A DNA stretch of 64,000 nt. Source: Mycobacterium lacus. GTDB lineage: Bacteria > Actinomycetota > Actinomycetes > Mycobacteriales > Mycobacteriaceae. A program made the position numbers and the translations under genes. How positions within the stretch are numbered: the first letter of the stretch is position 1; each line of letters begins with the position of its first letter. Shown piece by piece: positions 48,627 to 57,463 of the stretch. Under the pieces are notes generated by a model. The model worked only from the letters and a program-made list of their open reading frames with translations, did not search any database and was not told where the DNA came from. The DNA is taken from the NCBI RefSeq assembly GCF_010731535.1, contig NZ_AP022581.1, positions 1,373,952 through 1,437,951 of the forward strand. The letters run 5' to 3'.

Positions 48627-49333
48627 CGCCGTCGCGTGCGAGCGATACCTACACTCATGTGATGCTTACCGAGCTTCGCAGCGCGTTGGCTGCCGGGGGA
48701 TTGGCGAGGAAAATCCGCAGGAACCATCTCACCTATCTGAGTTACGAAAGGCTCGCCAGTTTGAAGCTTGCCGCCGACGAAGTCCGCGGCGTGCCGGGAG
48801 CGGTCATCGAGTGCGGTGTCGCCCTGGGAGGCTCGGGAATCTTACTCGCCAGAGCCCTCAAAGACCGAGAATTTCACGGCTACGACGTGTTCGGCCAAAT
48901 TCCTCCGCCGGGGCCGGATGACCCGTCCGAGGCACACGAGCGGTATGCGGTGATCGCCTCCGGCCAGTCCGAGGGGTTAGCCGGGGACACGTATTACGGA
49001 TACCTGGGCGATCTGCTGCCCCGGGTGTCCGCATCGTTCACCAGGTACGGTGTGCGGCCGCACCTGCACCCGGGGCTGTTCGAGGACACGTTGAACCCCG
49101 ACTGGCCGATCGCTTTGGCGCACCTAGACTGTGACTGGTATGACCCCGTCAAGCTCTGCCTGGAACGGATCACGCCCTGGCTGACGACGGGCGCGCGGGT
49201 GATTATCGACGACTATTTCGTCTACGGTGGCGCCAAGAAGGCCACCGACGAACACCTCAACGCGTATCCCGGATTCACGACCGTGCGGGAGGCGGGTCAT
49301 CTGGTGCTCGGCTACGCTGCCGCCGTCGGATAG
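48623..49333 (+). CDS. TylF/MycF-family O-methyltransferase
   Basis: About 236 residues. Motif regions [40 protein letters not shown] and [20 protein letters not shown] identify the SAM- and metal-dependent macrocin-type family, which methylates sugar hydroxyls of antibiotics and glycolipids. ATG 48623 overlaps the preceding stop; ATG 48662 is an alternative. In mycobacteria these modify terminal sugars of lipooligosaccharides or glycopeptidolipids. The target is unknown. Confidence 0.85.
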   Translation: MTPSRASDTYTHVMLTELRSALAAGGLARKIRRNHLTYLSYERLASLKLAADEVRGVPGAVIECGVALGGSGILLARALKDREFHGYDVFGQIPPPGPDDPSEAHERYAVIASGQSEGLAGDTYYGYLGDLLPRVSASFTRYGVRPHLHPGLFEDTLNPDWPIALAHLDCDWYDPVKLCLERITPWLTTGARVIIDDYFVYGGAKKATDEHLNAYPGFTTVREAGHLVLGYAAAVG

Positions 49334-49346
49334 CCGAGCGACCGCC

Positions 49347-50024
49347 CTAGTCGGGGCCAGGCCGTCGCAGCACGCAGCGGTAGTTCTTCGGCATGCCCAT
49401 GCCGGTGATCTTGAATCTGGTGTCCAGGAACCCGAAAACCAAGGACAGCACGAAAAAGACGAGTTGAACGGGCAGCCATATCATCGGCAAGTTATTGCTT
49501 GCCATCATCAGCTGATAGCTGATGGTGCCGTAGTACCCCTCAAGCCATTCGAGTGACTCCACGGTGAAGCCGGCTTCGGCGGCCATGTGCCGCCATGCGA
49601 ACTGCGTATAGCGATAGAAGTCATAGGGCACCTCGTGTTCTTCGTAGCAGAGCGGTGCGCTGAGCCACGCTTGCCCACCAGGCTTCAGTACGCGCCTGAT
49701 CTCGCGAAGGACGGGCAGCGGATCGGGGATGTGCTCCAACACCTGGCTGCAGAGCACGAGATCATACGTCTCGTCAGCCATCGGGAGTTCCTCGAGCCGA
49801 CAAACGTAGTCGAGATGAGAGTACTCCTTGTCGACCTCGCCGAAGTCGGCAGTCTCGTACGTGACATGCTCGAAGTGCTTGCGATACGGCGCAATTCCCG
49901 CCCCGGCGTCCAGCACACGGAACGACTTGCCGGTACCCACCCGGCCGGCTTCGGCGATCCATCGGTCCAGGTGCCAACGTGAAGAACTGAACAGCGTCGG
50001 GAAGACAAGCAAGCGCCGGACCAC
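49347..50024 (-). CDS. Class I SAM-dependent methyltransferase with membrane-associated tail
   Basis: A 225-residue methyltransferase. Motif I is RVLDAGAGIAPYRKHF, motif IV VLCSQVLEHIPDPLPVLREI and the post-motif LKPGGQAWLSAP. The C-terminal hydrophobic stretch (about 182-200, LPVQLVFFVLSLVFGFLD) suggests membrane association. Start GTG 50024. The gene is first of a minus-strand group with two more glycan genes and probably methylates a polyprenyl- or lipid-linked sugar; the substrate is unknown. Confidence 0.8.
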   Translation of the reverse strand: MVRRLLVFPTLFSSSRWHLDRWIAEAGRVGTGKSFRVLDAGAGIAPYRKHFEHVTYETADFGEVDKEYSHLDYVCRLEELPMADETYDLVLCSQVLEHIPDPLPVLREIRRVLKPGGQAWLSAPLCYEEHEVPYDFYRYTQFAWRHMAAEAGFTVESLEWLEGYYGTISYQLMMASNNLPMIWLPVQLVFFVLSLVFGFLDTRFKITGMGMPKNYRCVLRRPGPD

Positions 50025-50073
50025 GACGAAAGCTTATATATCGGATACATCGGCTGTACGGGTGGCCACCGCC

Positions 50074-50643
50074 TCAGCGGCGCTGCGAAAAAACGAACAA
50101 CCGATTGCCGATACAGCTCTCCACCGAGAGTTGTTCATAGCCTCGTTCTTGGAAGAGTGAGCGAAGCTCGTGTTCGCGATAGTTGTTCATCCAACCACCC
50201 CGCAGACGCCCACGAGTCTCGCGCATGCCACGCAGCGAATACCGTTGGGATTCCAAGCAAACATACGAGACCACGCAGACCGGGATCTGCTTCGCCAGCC
50301 AATCGAGCACCGAGGGCACGTCGCGCAGGTATTCCAGCACCCCCAGCATCACGGCGACGTCGTAAACGCCGGCGCCCAGGTCTGGCAGCGGCCTCTCGTT
50401 GAGATTGCAAACGAGAGTCCCCGGCCCCCGGTCGACGATGTCGGATGGCACATAGGCGCAAGACGGGTCGAGGGATTGCTCGAGGGTTCGATTGCCCGCT
50501 CCAAACTCGATGACACGACTGCGGTTTGGCACCAGCTCGGCGGCCCGCGCGGTCCGGGGCTCCCACGACGCCTCGAAGCTGGTGGGATCGGACCAGCGCT
50601 GGTAGTCGGTCTTCCGGAGAAACGTGGCGAGTCCCCTCAGCAC
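50074..50643 (-). CDS. SAM-dependent methyltransferase-like protein
   Basis: A 189-residue protein with a class I methyltransferase motif I (RVIEFGAGNRTLEQSL), an acidic ligand residue in PSDIVDR and a motif IV area (YDVAVMLGVLEYLRDVPSVL). GTG 50643 follows AGGGAG. It lies between two glycan genes on the same strand, 27 bases after the pyruvyl transferase. A sugar methyltransferase role is inferred from context. Confidence 0.7.
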   Translation of the reverse strand: MLRGLATFLRKTDYQRWSDPTSFEASWEPRTARAAELVPNRSRVIEFGAGNRTLEQSLDPSCAYVPSDIVDRGPGTLVCNLNERPLPDLGAGVYDVAVMLGVLEYLRDVPSVLDWLAKQIPVCVVSYVCLESQRYSLRGMRETRGRLRGGWMNNYREHELRSLFQERGYEQLSVESCIGNRLFVFSQRR

Positions 50644-50670
50644 GGTGCAGGCTCCCTACTGCGCATTGAC

Positions 50671-51804
50671 CTAGGTCGCGGTCGCCGCGACTAGCGACTT
50701 GAACCGGGTATAGACATGATCTGCCTGCGCGATCTGCGCTTTAGCCGCCGAATGCATGTGGTCGCGATCGGATTCGCTAGCGTCCCAAGCACGATCGATG
50801 GCGTCCGACAGCTCGCGCTCGAAGCATGGCCCCGGTCGCACGATATGACAGCCACCCGGGAACTGCGCGCCGAGGCCCGCGAACTTGAGGTCGTAGTAGC
50901 GCGAATTGGTCACGCAAACCGCGGGTACTCCAGCGGCGAGACCAAAGACGGCGGCGTGGTAACTCGCTGTGACGACCACCCGGCAGCGGGCGGCACGCTC
51001 GGCGAGTTCCTCCGGCGTGAGGATGTCGTCGGCGTCGCGCCGCGCACCGTTCTCCCTGCCTGAAGCTCCGTTCTGTATGGCGTCCAGGTCGAACGTAGTT
51101 TGGTAGCGCGACACCGGTAACGGTAAGGCGGTTACGCCACGGCGACTGGCTGATTCAGCGGTAACCACGCCGGCTCGGCTGGCGAGGCCGCTGTCGATCT
51201 CACTGTACGGAGCGACCCGCATGTTGAGGCCAATGGCGGTCCCCGTTGGTGGTCGTTCCGGGGTCGTCGCCAAGAGGAGTGCGTCGTCCCCCGTCACGTG
51301 AATGAGCTCTGGGTTCACTCGACGAGCTCGCAACACGGGAACGGAGCCCAATCCTTCGCGAAGGCCGATGACGAGAAGCCGTGGCATGATGCGCGTGACC
51401 AGGCGGGTGAGCTTTGGATGGGTTAGCGGCCCAATGCCCTGGCTGAACATTGCGGTCGGCTTACCGAGTCGCTGCGCCAGGCTCAGGAGGGTCAGGACCC
51501 GCTTCCCGTGAAACCAGAAGACGTCGTTGATGAACCCGCCGCCGCTGGATACGACGAGATCCGCACGCCATAGGGCCCCGGGGAGTCGGCGCGAGTCGGA
51601 ACGGCGGGACTTGCGAGGGGAGATGTCCGGCGTGACCGCGGTAGCGCCCGGACAGAACTGCCTCAGCCGTTGCGGTGAGCGCGTCAGCACGTCAATGTCG
51701 GCGTTCGGCCAGAGATTTTTGAGCCGGCCGACGCATACCTGAAGCATCGCAACGTCACCCAGGTTGAGCAGCTCGTATCCGCTCTGGTCGACCAGTATCC
51801 GCAC
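50671..51804 (-). CDS. Polysaccharide pyruvyl transferase family protein
   Basis: A 377-residue protein of the CsaB/WcaK-like family, which adds pyruvate ketals to cell-wall sugars. Recognisable regions are VRILVDQSGYELLNLGDVAM, DLVVSSGGGFINDVFWF, the central SQGIGPL, and VVTASYHAAVFGLAAGVPAV. Start GTG 51804 follows a strong ribosome-binding site GAGGAGG. The longer frame upstream belongs to antisense sequence. Pyruvylation of a lipooligosaccharide-like glycan is inferred; donor and acceptor are unproven. Confidence 0.82.
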   Translation of the reverse strand: MRILVDQSGYELLNLGDVAMLQVCVGRLKNLWPNADIDVLTRSPQRLRQFCPGATAVTPDISPRKSRRSDSRRLPGALWRADLVVSSGGGFINDVFWFHGKRVLTLLSLAQRLGKPTAMFSQGIGPLTHPKLTRLVTRIMPRLLVIGLREGLGSVPVLRARRVNPELIHVTGDDALLLATTPERPPTGTAIGLNMRVAPYSEIDSGLASRAGVVTAESASRRGVTALPLPVSRYQTTFDLDAIQNGASGRENGARRDADDILTPEELAERAARCRVVVTASYHAAVFGLAAGVPAVCVTNSRYYDLKFAGLGAQFPGGCHIVRPGPCFERELSDAIDRAWDASESDRDHMHSAAKAQIAQADHVYTRFKSLVAATAT

Positions 51805-52000
51805 GACAACGTCCTCCTCAAGATCCTCGAATCCGAGGCGGGCGGGGCATGCTGCAGATCGCGCGCGGATCCACTGCCCGCACACCATGGGCCCCCCGCA
51901 TCGAAATCGACTTCTAGTGCCTGAAGTCATCAGCAGCCTAGCGGGTCGGCTGCATCCATGGTCGAAAATTGCGCGGGGCGTTCGAAGGGGCTGTGCCTGC

Positions 52001-53035
52001 CTATCCGGGGACGCGACCCCTGACCCTTCCCAGCTGACGCCTGATTCGGGCGGAGTGGACATACACCTGCGCCCTCCAGTCCGACATTTCGGTGGCGAGC
52101 CTGCTCTTGAGCCGTCGCCAGGCAGTCTGGGCCCAGTGGTGCCGCAGGGCCGCCATCGCGAACCTCGGGTGCTGCGCGATGGCGTCCAGGAGCACGGCGC
52201 GACCCTCCGGGCCCGGTACCTTCGCGATCTGGCGGAGGATGTAGTCGACCTGCTCGCCCAGGATCTCCTCGCGCGCGGGATCCTCGGAGAACAACCCAAG
52301 CATCACGTCGAACGTCGCCGCATGCCCGAGACCATGCGACAGCCAGAACTTCGCGGGGTCCACGACCGCGTCGGAAAACATGCCCTCATGATGGCGTCTG
52401 TAGACGGCCATCGTCTCCGGCAGCATGGCGATGTCGCCGTGGACTGCGTGCAGTACGTGCAGGTAGTAGTCGACACACGCGCTGGCGGCCGGGACGTCGT
52501 CGTAGCGCCGGAGGCGGCGGTACATGACCGAGGTGTTCTGGATGAAGTTCCGCCTTAGCAGCTCCTCCAGGCTCAGGTCGCGGCGCCAGTAGACCGGTGG
52601 GAACTCGTAATCGTCGGCCTGGCCGCCTTCCCAGACCACCCGCACCGGATGGAAGCACACCGTCGTCTCCGGATGCCGGTCGAGGAACGCCACCTGCTTG
52701 CTGAGCTTCGTCGGATCGGTCCAGTAGTCGTCCCCCTCGCACCACGCGACGTACTCGCCGCGGGTAGCCGCGAAGGCGCCGATCAGGTTCGCCTTGTAGC
52801 CGACGTTCTCGGACCGGAAGATCGGCCGGAACAGGTGCGGGTGGCGGTCAGCGTACTCCCGGATTATCGCTGGCGTGGCATCGGTCGACGCATCGTCGGC
52901 GACGACAATTTCCACCGGGAAGTCGGTCTGCTGGGCGACAACGCCGTCGAACGTCTGGCGGACGTAGGCCTGCTGGTTGTAGGTGGTCGACACCACGCTC
53001 ACCTTGGGTGGGTTCGCTGCTGTCTTGTCGGTCAC
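52001..53035 (-). CDS. Family 2 glycosyltransferase
   Basis: A 344-residue GT-A enzyme with the nucleotide-sugar site VSVVSTTYNQQAYVRQTF, VADDAS and the acidic motif CEGDDYWTDPTKL. No membrane helix is evident. GTG 53035 follows AGGAAGGGAG and overlaps the stop of the small frame at 53032-53271. The long frame beginning at 53506 is not credible over its first 157 codons. It should transfer a sugar to the growing glycan; donor unknown. Confidence 0.88.
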   Translation of the reverse strand: MTDKTAANPPKVSVVSTTYNQQAYVRQTFDGVVAQQTDFPVEIVVADDASTDATPAIIREYADRHPHLFRPIFRSENVGYKANLIGAFAATRGEYVAWCEGDDYWTDPTKLSKQVAFLDRHPETTVCFHPVRVVWEGGQADDYEFPPVYWRRDLSLEELLRRNFIQNTSVMYRRLRRYDDVPAASACVDYYLHVLHAVHGDIAMLPETMAVYRRHHEGMFSDAVVDPAKFWLSHGLGHAATFDVMLGLFSEDPAREEILGEQVDYILRQIAKVPGPEGRAVLLDAIAQHPRFAMAALRHHWAQTAWRRLKSRLATEMSDWRAQVYVHSARIRRQLGRVRGRVPG

Positions 53036-53271
53036 TGTGAGCTCCCTTCCTGCGCGACGGCCAGGATCCGTGCGACGTCGTGAGCCATGTCGGGCAGGTC
53101 GGCCAACTCTACGAGTTCGGGGTTCGCCACGAAGAATTGGATGCAAATGTTCCTCGCGAAGCATAGCGATGGCGTCGGCAGCCCATGTGCGTCCGGGCCA
53201 ATCACCGAATTCTCGCCACAACGACCGGCGTAATCTGCAAAACTTCGTGCGACGGGAAACCTGGGATGCAA
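53032..53271 (-). CDS. Short uncharacterised frame, possibly a gene remnant
   Basis: A 79-residue frame whose last ~50 residues look protein-like (CFARNICIQFFVANPELVEL then ADLPDMAHDVARILAVAQEG). Its stop overlaps the glycosyltransferase GTG (CAGTGA), as in coupled genes. The N-terminal part has no convincing start or domain, so it may be the 3' end of a deleted gene. No family is recognised. Confidence 0.35.
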   Translation of the reverse strand: MHPRFPVARSFADYAGRCGENSVIGPDAHGLPTPSLCFARNICIQFFVANPELVELADLPDMAHDVARILAVAQEGSSQ

Positions 53272-53444
53272 GGTCCGGCGCCCCGTCGTGGACGGCCGGG
53301 GGAGTATGTGTGGAAACCAGCGTTCGATGTGCGACGGGGCACGATCGCTGCCGTCCGGGCGCGGCCGGTGGCGCGCGTCGGACGCTCGCGCGCACCCATG
53401 TCCGCTTGAGCGCCCTCGTCAGCTCTTTGTGATCGAAAAGGAAA
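53036..53444. other. Divergent intergenic region between glycan genes
   Basis: This 409-base stretch separates the minus-strand glycosyltransferase from a plus-strand methyltransferase. Apart from the 53032-53271 frame I see only GC-rich sequence with short hairpins and no confident gene. It must hold the promoters of the two divergent units; no consensus boxes stand out. Confidence 0.4.
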
Positions 53445-54239
53445 ATGATGCTGGGGACAGTTAAAGAGTTCGCGCCGAAGTCGCCCGTTGACCTGTTCAA
53501 TGTCATGAAGTATTCGCGATGGCGACTGCCCTTTCGTCAGAAATATCAGTCGTTCGTTGAGAACAAATACGGAATCGAGATCGGCGGCCCCAGTGCATTG
53601 TTCAAAACCGTGCTGCCGCTCTATCAATTCGTTGGCGGACTGGATGGAGTCAACTTCTCCGCCGATACGGTCTGGGAGGGTCGCATCGAGGCCGGCGGGA
53701 AGTTCAACTATGGTGGCGATAGATCCGGCCATCAATTCATTTCCGAAGCGACTGACCTCAGCGGAATCCCAACTGCGCAATACGATTTCCTGCTGTCTTC
53801 GAACTGTCTGGAGCACGTTGCCAACCCCATCAAAGCTCTTACGGAATGGCGACGGGTGATCAAAGGTGGTGGCGCCCTGGTATTGGTTCTTCCCAACCAG
53901 AAAAGCAACTTCGACCACCGGCGCCCGGTCACGAAGTTCGACCATCTGCTCGACGACTTCACCCGCGATGTCGGGGAGGATGATCTCACCCACCTGGATG
54001 AAATCTTGACGCTGCACGACCTGAGCATGGACCCGCCCGCGGGCACCCCGGAACAATTTAGGGCACGCAGCCTGAAAAATTATCAGAACCGAACTCTTCA
54101 TCATCACGTTTTTGATGTTCCCCTGATCGAGCAAGTGCTCGATCACGTGGGCTTTGCGATCGTGGACATCACGACCACCAAGACCGACTTCTTCGCCCTC
54201 GCAACGAAGAATCTCGAGGCCGATCTCGCCTCCGAATGA
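53445..54239 (+). CDS. Methyltransferase-domain protein of the glycolipid cluster
   Basis: A 264-residue protein with methyltransferase-like motif I (IEIGGPSALFKT), YDFLLSSNCLEHVANPIKAL and a later segment (VIKGGGALVLVLPNQ). ATG 53445 or 53448 is preceded by AAAAGGAAA. Codon use is less GC-biased than in neighbours, suggesting a different origin. The stop overlaps the next gene's ATG. Sugar or lipid methylation is inferred, with no substrate known. Confidence 0.78.
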   Translation: MMLGTVKEFAPKSPVDLFNVMKYSRWRLPFRQKYQSFVENKYGIEIGGPSALFKTVLPLYQFVGGLDGVNFSADTVWEGRIEAGGKFNYGGDRSGHQFISEATDLSGIPTAQYDFLLSSNCLEHVANPIKALTEWRRVIKGGGALVLVLPNQKSNFDHRRPVTKFDHLLDDFTRDVGEDDLTHLDEILTLHDLSMDPPAGTPEQFRARSLKNYQNRTLHHHVFDVPLIEQVLDHVGFAIVDITTTKTDFFALATKNLEADLASE

Positions 54240-55303
54240 TGATCCATCACCGAGCGTCTGAGATCACCGGTGCACTGCTGAACAGGCTCCGCAACGAAAC
54301 CGAGCGCAGCTCGTACCGGGCTGCTCAGCGCTACCGCCGAGACGGCGACGCTTTAGGCTTCGTGTGCGAAACCCACCGGGAGCTGCCGGCGCAGCCTCCG
54401 CCCGATCGGCGCACGCTGGTCTTGTTCGCACACTTCGATCCCCAGGGTGTTGTCGATCCCTACGTCGTCTACTACCTACAGGCGCTGCACGGGTTGGGAG
54501 CCACGATCGTTTTCGTCTCCGGCTCACCCAGCCTCACGCCGGAGTCGGTGGCTCCCATCCGCGAGTTGTGTGCCGGCATTTACACCCGGCGCACGCTGTC
54601 GCTGGACTTCGGCTCGTGGCATCTCGCCTGGTGCATCCTGCGGCGGCGCGGCTGGTCGCTGGATCAGTTCGACCGCCTCGTGATCGCCAACGACAGCGTG
54701 TACGGGCCGTTGTTTCCCATCGAAGAGATGTGGGGCTCGTTTCACGATGCCGACATGTACGGCGCCATCGAAAGCACCGTGCAGCACCCCCACCTCCAAT
54801 CCTTTTTTCTCGCCTGGGACCTCAACTCGCGCACCCGCTCCTTCCTCAACGACGTCTGGGAGGGCTTCCAGTACACGATCGACAAGCTCCTCCTCATCCG
54901 GCGGTACGAGGTCGGCTTGTCCACGGGTGCTCGCACAGCAGGACTCAGCCTCAAACCATTCCTCTCCGCGGCCGCCATCAAAGCGACGTATCCGCTCTCG
55001 CCGGCGCATGAGCGCGCCACGGTGTTGTCCAACAGGCGATCCGTCAACAACGCCATTTTCTTTTGGGACGGCTTGATCGAGCATCTGCGGTTCCCATTTC
55101 TCAAGACGAGCTTGCCCCGCCACAACACACCGTGGCAGGACTCCATCCCGCGTCTGCGCGAGTTCATCGAGCAGCACACCGCGTACCCATACGAACTCAT
55201 CCAATCGAACGTGGACCGGCTCGGCCTTGGAGAGGCTACCTGGGTCAGGCCAAGCGACACCGCCCAGCGAATCCGAATATGGCTCGAGGCCCACAGCGTG
55301 TGA
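54236..55303 (+). CDS. Rhamnan-synthesis F (RgpF)-like protein, copy 1
   Basis: A 355-residue protein with the RgpF-type sequence (LVLFAHFDPQGVVDPYVVYY, then GATIVFVSGSP, DFGSWHLAWCI, and NDSVYGPLF). RgpF proteins act in rhamnose-rich polysaccharide synthesis as glycosyltransferase-like factors. ATG 54236 overlaps the previous stop. A 421-base middle tract (54359-54779) is 99% identical to copy 2, but flanks differ. The tail (about 190-330) is where the two copies diverge. Confidence 0.85.
   Translation: MMIHHRASEITGALLNRLRNETERSSYRAAQRYRRDGDALGFVCETHRELPAQPPPDRRTLVLFAHFDPQGVVDPYVVYYLQALHGLGATIVFVSGSPSLTPESVAPIRELCAGIYTRRTLSLDFGSWHLAWCILRRRGWSLDQFDRLVIANDSVYGPLFPIEEMWGSFHDADMYGAIESTVQHPHLQSFFLAWDLNSRTRSFLNDVWEGFQYTIDKLLLIRRYEVGLSTGARTAGLSLKPFLSAAAIKATYPLSPAHERATVLSNRRSVNNAIFFWDGLIEHLRFPFLKTSLPRHNTPWQDSIPRLREFIEQHTAYPYELIQSNVDRLGLGEATWVRPSDTAQRIRIWLEAHSV
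54359..54779 (+). repeat. Near-identical tract, first copy
   Basis: A 421-base block matching 55431-55851 with an offset of 1072, no gaps and four substitutions on direct comparison (near 54468, two near 54479, and near 54526). Outside it the two genes are clearly less similar. The sharp edges point to gene conversion between the tandem RgpF-like genes. Confidence 0.9.
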
Positions 55304-55346
55304 TGGCAACCCGATTCAGCGCTTCGAAATTGCTATGGGAGTCGCC

Positions 55347-56432
55347 GTGAAACTCCGTGACACGCTGCGCAGGGAAGCCGAGCGTACGAGGGCCGCGATG
55401 CGCTACCGCCGGGATGGCGACGCCTTGGGCTTCGTGTGCGAAACCCACCGGGAGCTGCCGGCGCAGCCTCCGCCCGATCGGCGCACGCTGGTCTTGTTCG
55501 CACACTTCGATCCCCAGGGTGTTGTCGATCCCTACGTCGCCTACTACCTGGAGGCGCTGCACGGGTTGGGAGCCACGATCGTTTTCGTCTCCGGCTCGCC
55601 CAGCCTCACGCCGGAGTCGGTGGCTCCCATCCGCGAGTTGTGTGCCGGCATTTACACCCGGCGCACGCTGTCGCTGGACTTCGGCTCGTGGCATCTCGCC
55701 TGGTGCATCCTGCGGCGGCGCGGCTGGTCGCTGGATCAGTTCGACCGCCTCGTGATCGCCAACGACAGCGTGTACGGGCCGTTGTTTCCCATCGAAGAGA
55801 TGTGGGGCTCGTTTCACGATGCCGACATGTACGGCGCCATCGAAAGCACCGAGCTATTGAACGCCCACCTCCAGTCTTTTTTTCTGGCCTGGGATCTCAA
55901 CTCGCGCACCCGCCCCTTCCTCAACGACTTCTGGAACGGCTTCCAGTACATCGTCCACAAACGCGTGCTTATCTGGCGATACGAGATCGGCTTGTCCAGG
56001 CGCGCCCGTAAAGCCGGGCTTCGCATCAAACCGTTCGTCTCCGCGGACACCATCAAAGCAACTTACGGGCGCTCGCCGGGGCATCAGTGGGCCAGCAGGT
56101 TCTCCATGTCCCTCAACAACACCATTTACTTTTGGGACGGCCTGATCGAACACCTGCGGTTCCCGTTCCTCAAGACGGTCCTGCCGCGCTACAACACGCC
56201 GTGGCACCACTCCATGGCGGACCTAGCGGACTTCATCGGGCGGCACACCAGTTACCCGTACGAACTCATCCAATCGAACGTCGACAGGCTGGGCTGCGGC
56301 GAGCCTGCGTGGGTGCGGCCCGCCCGTCACACCATCATGGCGGATAGGCTCGTCGACGCGATCCTGGATCTGACCGCGCCTGTTCGTGGCGCCAACCGCC
56401 CGATGACTTCCCGCCGTTGGCCGCGCCCATAG
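55347..56432 (+). CDS. Rhamnan-synthesis F (RgpF)-like protein, copy 2
   Basis: A second RgpF-like protein, about 361 residues from GTG 55347 (RBS GGGAG at 55337-55341); ATG 55335 is the alternative. It carries the same family segments as copy 1 (LVLFAHFDPQGVVDPYVAYY, DFGSWHLAWCI, FWDGLIEHLRFPFLK). One residue is inserted after IEST relative to copy 1 (ELLNAHLQ against VQHPHLQ). The C-terminus is longer and basic. Two rhamnan-type proteins in a row suggest two linkages of the same glycan. Confidence 0.85.
   Translation: MKLRDTLRREAERTRAAMRYRRDGDALGFVCETHRELPAQPPPDRRTLVLFAHFDPQGVVDPYVAYYLEALHGLGATIVFVSGSPSLTPESVAPIRELCAGIYTRRTLSLDFGSWHLAWCILRRRGWSLDQFDRLVIANDSVYGPLFPIEEMWGSFHDADMYGAIESTELLNAHLQSFFLAWDLNSRTRPFLNDFWNGFQYIVHKRVLIWRYEIGLSRRARKAGLRIKPFVSADTIKATYGRSPGHQWASRFSMSLNNTIYFWDGLIEHLRFPFLKTVLPRYNTPWHHSMADLADFIGRHTSYPYELIQSNVDRLGCGEPAWVRPARHTIMADRLVDAILDLTAPVRGANRPMTSRRWPRP
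55431..55851 (+). repeat. Near-identical tract, second copy
   Basis: This block corresponds to 54359-54779 base for base apart from four differences. It covers codons for the shared central domain of the RgpF-like protein. The match ends abruptly after GCACCG, where the following codons of the two genes differ. Confidence 0.9.
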
Positions 56433-56446
56433 CTCAGCGCGGCGGG

Positions 56447-57463
56447 TCACGAGAGCCGGTCAGCCAACCGGTGAGCGTGGGCGAACTCGTGAACGGGTGC
56501 GCGCGCCAAGGTTTTCAGCCGCGACCACCGCTGTGGCCCGAACACCGCGACGAGTAGGTACAGCATCAGCCAGACAACCAACCACCAAGCCCGGGCGGCG
56601 TTCCGAATCACCGTGGTCGAGGCCGGGTCCACGATCAGCCAGGTGAGAATGCGTAGCTGGTCCAGCCAGCCTCGCCGGGTCTTGGCGTTGCGCACCGATT
56701 CGGTGCCACCCGTTTGAGTGCGCACGGACAGCTCCTGTGGCACAAAACAGACCGCCGACCGCAACATCAAGCGGAGCCACAAGTCCAAGTCGACGAGCTG
56801 ATAGATGTCGTCTCGAAAGCATCCGACGTCGAGTGCCAGCTGGCGCCGGAACATCACGCTGGTCGGTTCGCCTATCCAATTGCTGCCGGCGCCCATCAAC
56901 ATCATCTGAGTAACCAGTGGTGGGCCCTGGTTGTATTCGCGGAGCTTCACAAAGAAGATATGGGGCTTGCCCACCGTTCGCGACCACCATGGAACGTCAC
57001 GGTTCAACACCCGCCGGGGCGCGAAAGCGAGTCCGACAGCCGGATCGTCGAAACATGCGGCGAGTGTCTGCAGGGCTCCGGGGAGCAACCAGTCATCGCC
57101 GTGGACGAACTGGATACAGCTGCCGCGCGCGAGTTCGATGCACTTGTTGTGGTTCCCATTGAGTCCGACTCGAGATTCGTTGCGTATCAGCCGGTCTCCG
57201 TTTCTGAGCATCGTTGCGGCGATGGCGGCGCAATCGTCTGAGGAATCGTCGTCAACGACCAGTATCTCGAACTCAACGCCATCCTGATCCAGGATGCTAC
57301 GTAGACAACGAACGATCGAAGTGCCGTTGTTGTACATGGGTACGCACACGGAGACGGTGGGTTGCGCAGGCAACTCGTCAACATCGTTGGGGCGCATAGC
57401 TACCGAGTCCGATCCATCAGCGGGCGGCGCACCGTGCCACCCCGTTTGCTGTGGCAGCCCCAT
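56447..57463 (-). CDS. Family 2 glycosyltransferase with C-terminal membrane helix
   Basis: A 338-residue GT-A enzyme: [46 protein letters not shown]-terminal hydrophobic helix (about 298-318, [17 protein letters not shown]) suggests membrane attachment. The start is ATG 57463 or, more consistent with family length, ATG 57397 ([12 protein letters not shown]). It opposes the second RgpF-like gene, ending 15 bases from it. Donor sugar unknown. Confidence 0.86.
   Translation of the reverse strand: MGLPQQTGWHGAPPADGSDSVAMRPNDVDELPAQPTVSVCVPMYNNGTSIVRCLRSILDQDGVEFEILVVDDDSSDDCAAIAATMLRNGDRLIRNESRVGLNGNHNKCIELARGSCIQFVHGDDWLLPGALQTLAACFDDPAVGLAFAPRRVLNRDVPWWSRTVGKPHIFFVKLREYNQGPPLVTQMMLMGAGSNWIGEPTSVMFRRQLALDVGCFRDDIYQLVDLDLWLRLMLRSAVCFVPQELSVRTQTGGTESVRNAKTRRGWLDQLRILTWLIVDPASTTVIRNAARAWWLVVWLMLYLLVAVFGPQRWSRLKTLARAPVHEFAHAHRLADRLS

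Noticed and set aside
51764..52558. A 264-codon plus-strand frame opposite the glycosyltransferase
   Set aside because: Antisense to a confident family 2 glycosyltransferase, with no domain.
54264..56450. Frames opposite and within the RgpF-like genes repeated in both copies
   Set aside because: They appear twice only because the coding tract is duplicated; no independent start, domain or ribosome-binding site.
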